Below are positions 6,543-7,391 of a DNA stretch of 7,391 bases, piece by piece. A program made the translations under genes and the position numbers. Every line of letters begins with the position of its first letter. Positions within the stretch are counted from its first letter, which is position 1. Source of the stretch: Planctomycetota bacterium (GTDB lineage: Bacteria > Planctomycetota > MHYJ01 > WSZJ01 > JACPWG01); NCBI GenBank assembly GCA_016220045.1, contig JACRIP010000576.1, forward strand, positions 1 through 7,391, written 5' to 3'. The notes below the pieces were generated by a model that made no database searches, was not told the DNA's origin, and saw nothing but the letters and a program-made list of their open reading frames with translations.

Positions 6543-6717
6543 GCGGTCCGTCAGGATTTGCAAGTTCCGGAGGTCGGGGCACGCCGTGCGCAGGCCTCGT
6601 GCGGCGCGTACAAGTCGGGAGAGCGGTTTACGATCCGATTCACAGTCGGGTGCAGCCGAAGCCGCGGTTTGTAAGCTCTACCGGTAGGGTACGCACCGTA
6701 CGATGCCCGCGCGCGGC
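6543..6717 (-). repeat. Degenerate tRNA-arm-like hairpin repeats upstream of the Y RNA
   Basis: No gene is evident here. The stretch holds several imperfect copies of a motif that also forms the 5' arm of the Y RNA. GCGTACCCTACCGGTAGAGC, followed by TTACAAAC (ending at 6668), echoes both the Y RNA 5' arm (GCGTACCCTGACCTGC, then GCTTACAAAC) and the D-arm GCGTAGCTCAGCGGTAGAGC. A third copy reads GCGTGCCCCGACC, then ACTTGCAAATCC. The 10-mer GTTTGTAAGC (plus strand) occurs exactly at 6508 and 6668. Small hairpins include GCGGC-TTCG-GCTGC (about 6664-6651) and CCGA-CTGTGAA-TCGG (about 6649-6635), the latter shaped like a tRNA anticodon arm. These may be relics of a tRNA cluster or of duplicated Y RNA sequence, or part of a structured leader. 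Confidence 0.4.
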
Positions 6718-6718
6718 G

Positions 6719-6747
6719 CCCTCCCCAGCTCCCGTTGTGGGGGAGGG
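6719..6747. repeat. REP-like inverted repeat CCCTCCCC...GGGGAGGG
   Basis: CCCTCCCC at 6719-6726 is matched by GGGGAGGG at 6740-6747 with a 13-base loop. It resembles the intergenic REP-like palindromes common in GC-rich genomes and lies between the candidate modifier gene and the repeat region. No T-tract follows on either side, so it is not a standard intrinsic terminator. Confidence 0.5.
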
Positions 6748-6750
6748 TGG

Positions 6751-6797
6751 GGGAGTGCGGCCGCCGGCAGCCGGAAGCCGGTGCGCCGCACGCTCCC
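6751..6797 (-). terminator. GC-rich hairpin just after the small-protein gene
   Basis: GGGA-GTGCGGC (6751-6761) pairs with GCCGCAC-GC-TCCC (6785-6797) with a two-base bulge. The loop holds further GCCGG/CCGG complementarity. It starts seven bases after the stop codon of the gene at 6804-7061, a usual place for a transcription or mRNA-stabilising hairpin. No T-run follows, so termination is uncertain; it could instead protect the mRNA end. Confidence 0.4.
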
Positions 6798-6803
6798 CTC
6801 CGC

Positions 6804-7061
6804 CTACCCGAACACGGCCTCGGGGCGGACGGTCAGGTTGCCGGTCGCGTGACGCTCGACGACGTAGCCGGCGAGGCGCTCCGGCGACAGTTCGAGCACG
6901 CGGGCGACGGCGGCGCGCACCGTTTCGTCGCTCGCGCCCGGACCGAGGTCCAGGCGCTCGAGCGGCAGGTCGCGGCTGACGCCGTCGAAGCGCACGTGCA
7001 GCACGGGCGGGCGATCGAGGCGGGCCGCCGGGGCGTGGAAGAGCTGCGGATGGAGCGACAT
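6804..7061 (-). CDS. Small ubiquitin-like (beta-grasp) modifier candidate
   Basis: An 85-residue protein starting MSLHPQLF at the ATG at 7061, preceded by AAAGGGGGGACGC, a good purine-rich ribosome-binding site. A longer frame upstream translates a simple repeat into GRRGRRG and is not credible. Predicted order is strand (PPVLHVRFDG, 18-27), strand (RDLPLERLDL, 30-39), helix (SDETVRAAVARVLEL, 44-58), then LAGYVVERH and NLTVRP strands, ending VFG. This beta-beta-alpha-beta pattern, the small size and a C-terminal glycine suit a ubiquitin-like protein. It is reminiscent of the C protein of PRTRC cassettes (phenylalanine-glycine near the first strand, a helix starting 'SPEEVR'). Classical members usually end GG; here there is one terminal glycine. 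It is the first gene of the same-strand set containing Ro60 and an E1, which makes it the likely E1 substrate. The fold is inferred by eye. Confidence 0.7.
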   Translation of the reverse strand: MSLHPQLFHAPAARLDRPPVLHVRFDGVSRDLPLERLDLGPGASDETVRAAVARVLELSPERLAGYVVERHATGNLTVRPEAVFG

Positions 7062-7131
7062 GCGTCCCCCCTTTCCCTCAAGCGAAGTCCGGAGCAGTGC
7101 GTCGCCCCAGTGCGACGGCACGAAGGTACGG

Positions 7132-7137
7132 AATATA
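7132..7137 (-). promoter_or_regulatory. Possible -10 box upstream of the small modifier gene
   Basis: On the minus strand GGTTATATTCCG contains TATATT, five of six matches to TATAAT, about 70 bases before the ATG and in one of the few AT-rich spots of this region. The hexamer 17 bases further upstream (CCGAAC) is not a -35 match. Weak evidence. Confidence 0.3.
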
Positions 7138-7211
7138 ACCGAGAGGACGCGCGGAGGTTCGGCGATTCTTCGGTCCGGTCCTCGTCCGGCGTCGCCAGCC
7201 GTCCGCACCCT

Positions 7212-7263
7212 CTGCCCCCTCCGCCCCCTCCGCCCCCTCCGCCCCCTCCGCCCCCTCCGCCCC
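7212..7263. repeat. 9-bp tandem repeat (CCGCCCCCT), nearly six copies
   Basis: The unit CCGCCCCCT repeats almost perfectly four times in a row, with a diverged first copy (TCTGCCCCCT) and a partial last copy. Immediately after it comes a GC palindromic stretch, GGGCGCCCCGGGCGCG. It lies in the gene-free upstream region of the small modifier gene. Such tracts vary in copy number by slippage. Minus-strand frames reading through it give RRG or poly-glycine and are not genes. Confidence 0.85.
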
Positions 7264-7391
7264 GGGCGCCCCGGGCGCGCGCGGCGCCGACGCGTGCGGA
7301 GGGACACCCGGTCGGTCTCATCGGGCGATCGGCAGGGTGCCCCCGGGTCCCATCCGATTCCGTTCGGCGCCGCGCCCGGCGCCCGCGACTC

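Larger units (their letters stand above)
7062..7391. other. Gene-free upstream region of the modifier gene
   Basis: About 330 bases without a convincing gene. Apart from the possible -10 box and the 9-bp repeat tract listed separately, I see no RNA gene, no terminator and no recognisable coding sequence up to the right edge. It presumably carries the promoter of the operon starting with the small protein. Confidence 0.4.

Noticed and set aside
6543..6717. A CRISPR array
   Set aside because: Repeat copies are short, imperfect and irregularly spaced (about 31-51 bases), and no cas gene is present.
6804..7307. Longer version of the small modifier protein starting near 7307
   Set aside because: The extra N-terminus is a translation of the 9-bp repeat (RRG repeats); the ATG at 7061 has a good ribosome-binding site and gives a compact domain.

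Overview
The window is GC-rich bacterial DNA in which every supported gene reads on the minus strand. A lipoprotein carrying about 14 leucine-rich repeats of the 'ITDAGLAHL' type, an RHS remnant with a dockerin-like insert, and very GC-rich neighbours suggest a planctomycete or similar lineage. This is inferred from protein style only; no taxonomic marker is present.

Right half (about 3340-7391), read on the minus strand from high to low coordinates. A short 9-bp tandem repeat tract and a possible promoter lie upstream of an 85-residue small protein that looks like a ubiquitin-like/beta-grasp modifier. After it come two GC-rich inverted repeats and about 170 bases of degenerate hairpin repeats that resemble tRNA arms. 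Next is a compact RNA element of about 165 nt: a circularly permuted tRNA (T-arm, acceptor stem closed by a loop, then D-arm) enclosed in a 12-bp terminal stem. The stem carries a bulge resembling the Ro60-binding motif of Y RNAs. Eleven bases further on begins a 508-residue Ro60/TROVE-like protein with a complete vWA MIDAS motif. I therefore read the RNA as a tRNA-mimicking Y RNA (YrlA class) encoded beside its Ro60 partner. The Ro60 gene overlaps (ATGA) an unrecognised 283-residue protein, whose stop lies one base before a 216-residue E1/ThiF-like adenylyltransferase. Tight coupling of Ro60, the unknown protein and the E1, plus the candidate modifier upstream, suggests a Ro60-Y RNA particle combined with a ubiquitin-like conjugation or activation system.

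Left half (1-3230). An RHS/YD-repeat fragment without a proper start or toxin tip sits just upstream of the LRR lipoprotein. After a gene-free stretch of about 340 bases comes a membrane-anchored protein of unknown function that runs off the left edge of the window. This half looks less GC-extreme than the right half, so a compositional boundary probably lies near 2.7-3.3 kb, where the RHS fragment is.

The central observation is the Y RNA: the Ro60 gene's likely ribosome-binding GGAG is the last four bases of the Y RNA's terminal stem.
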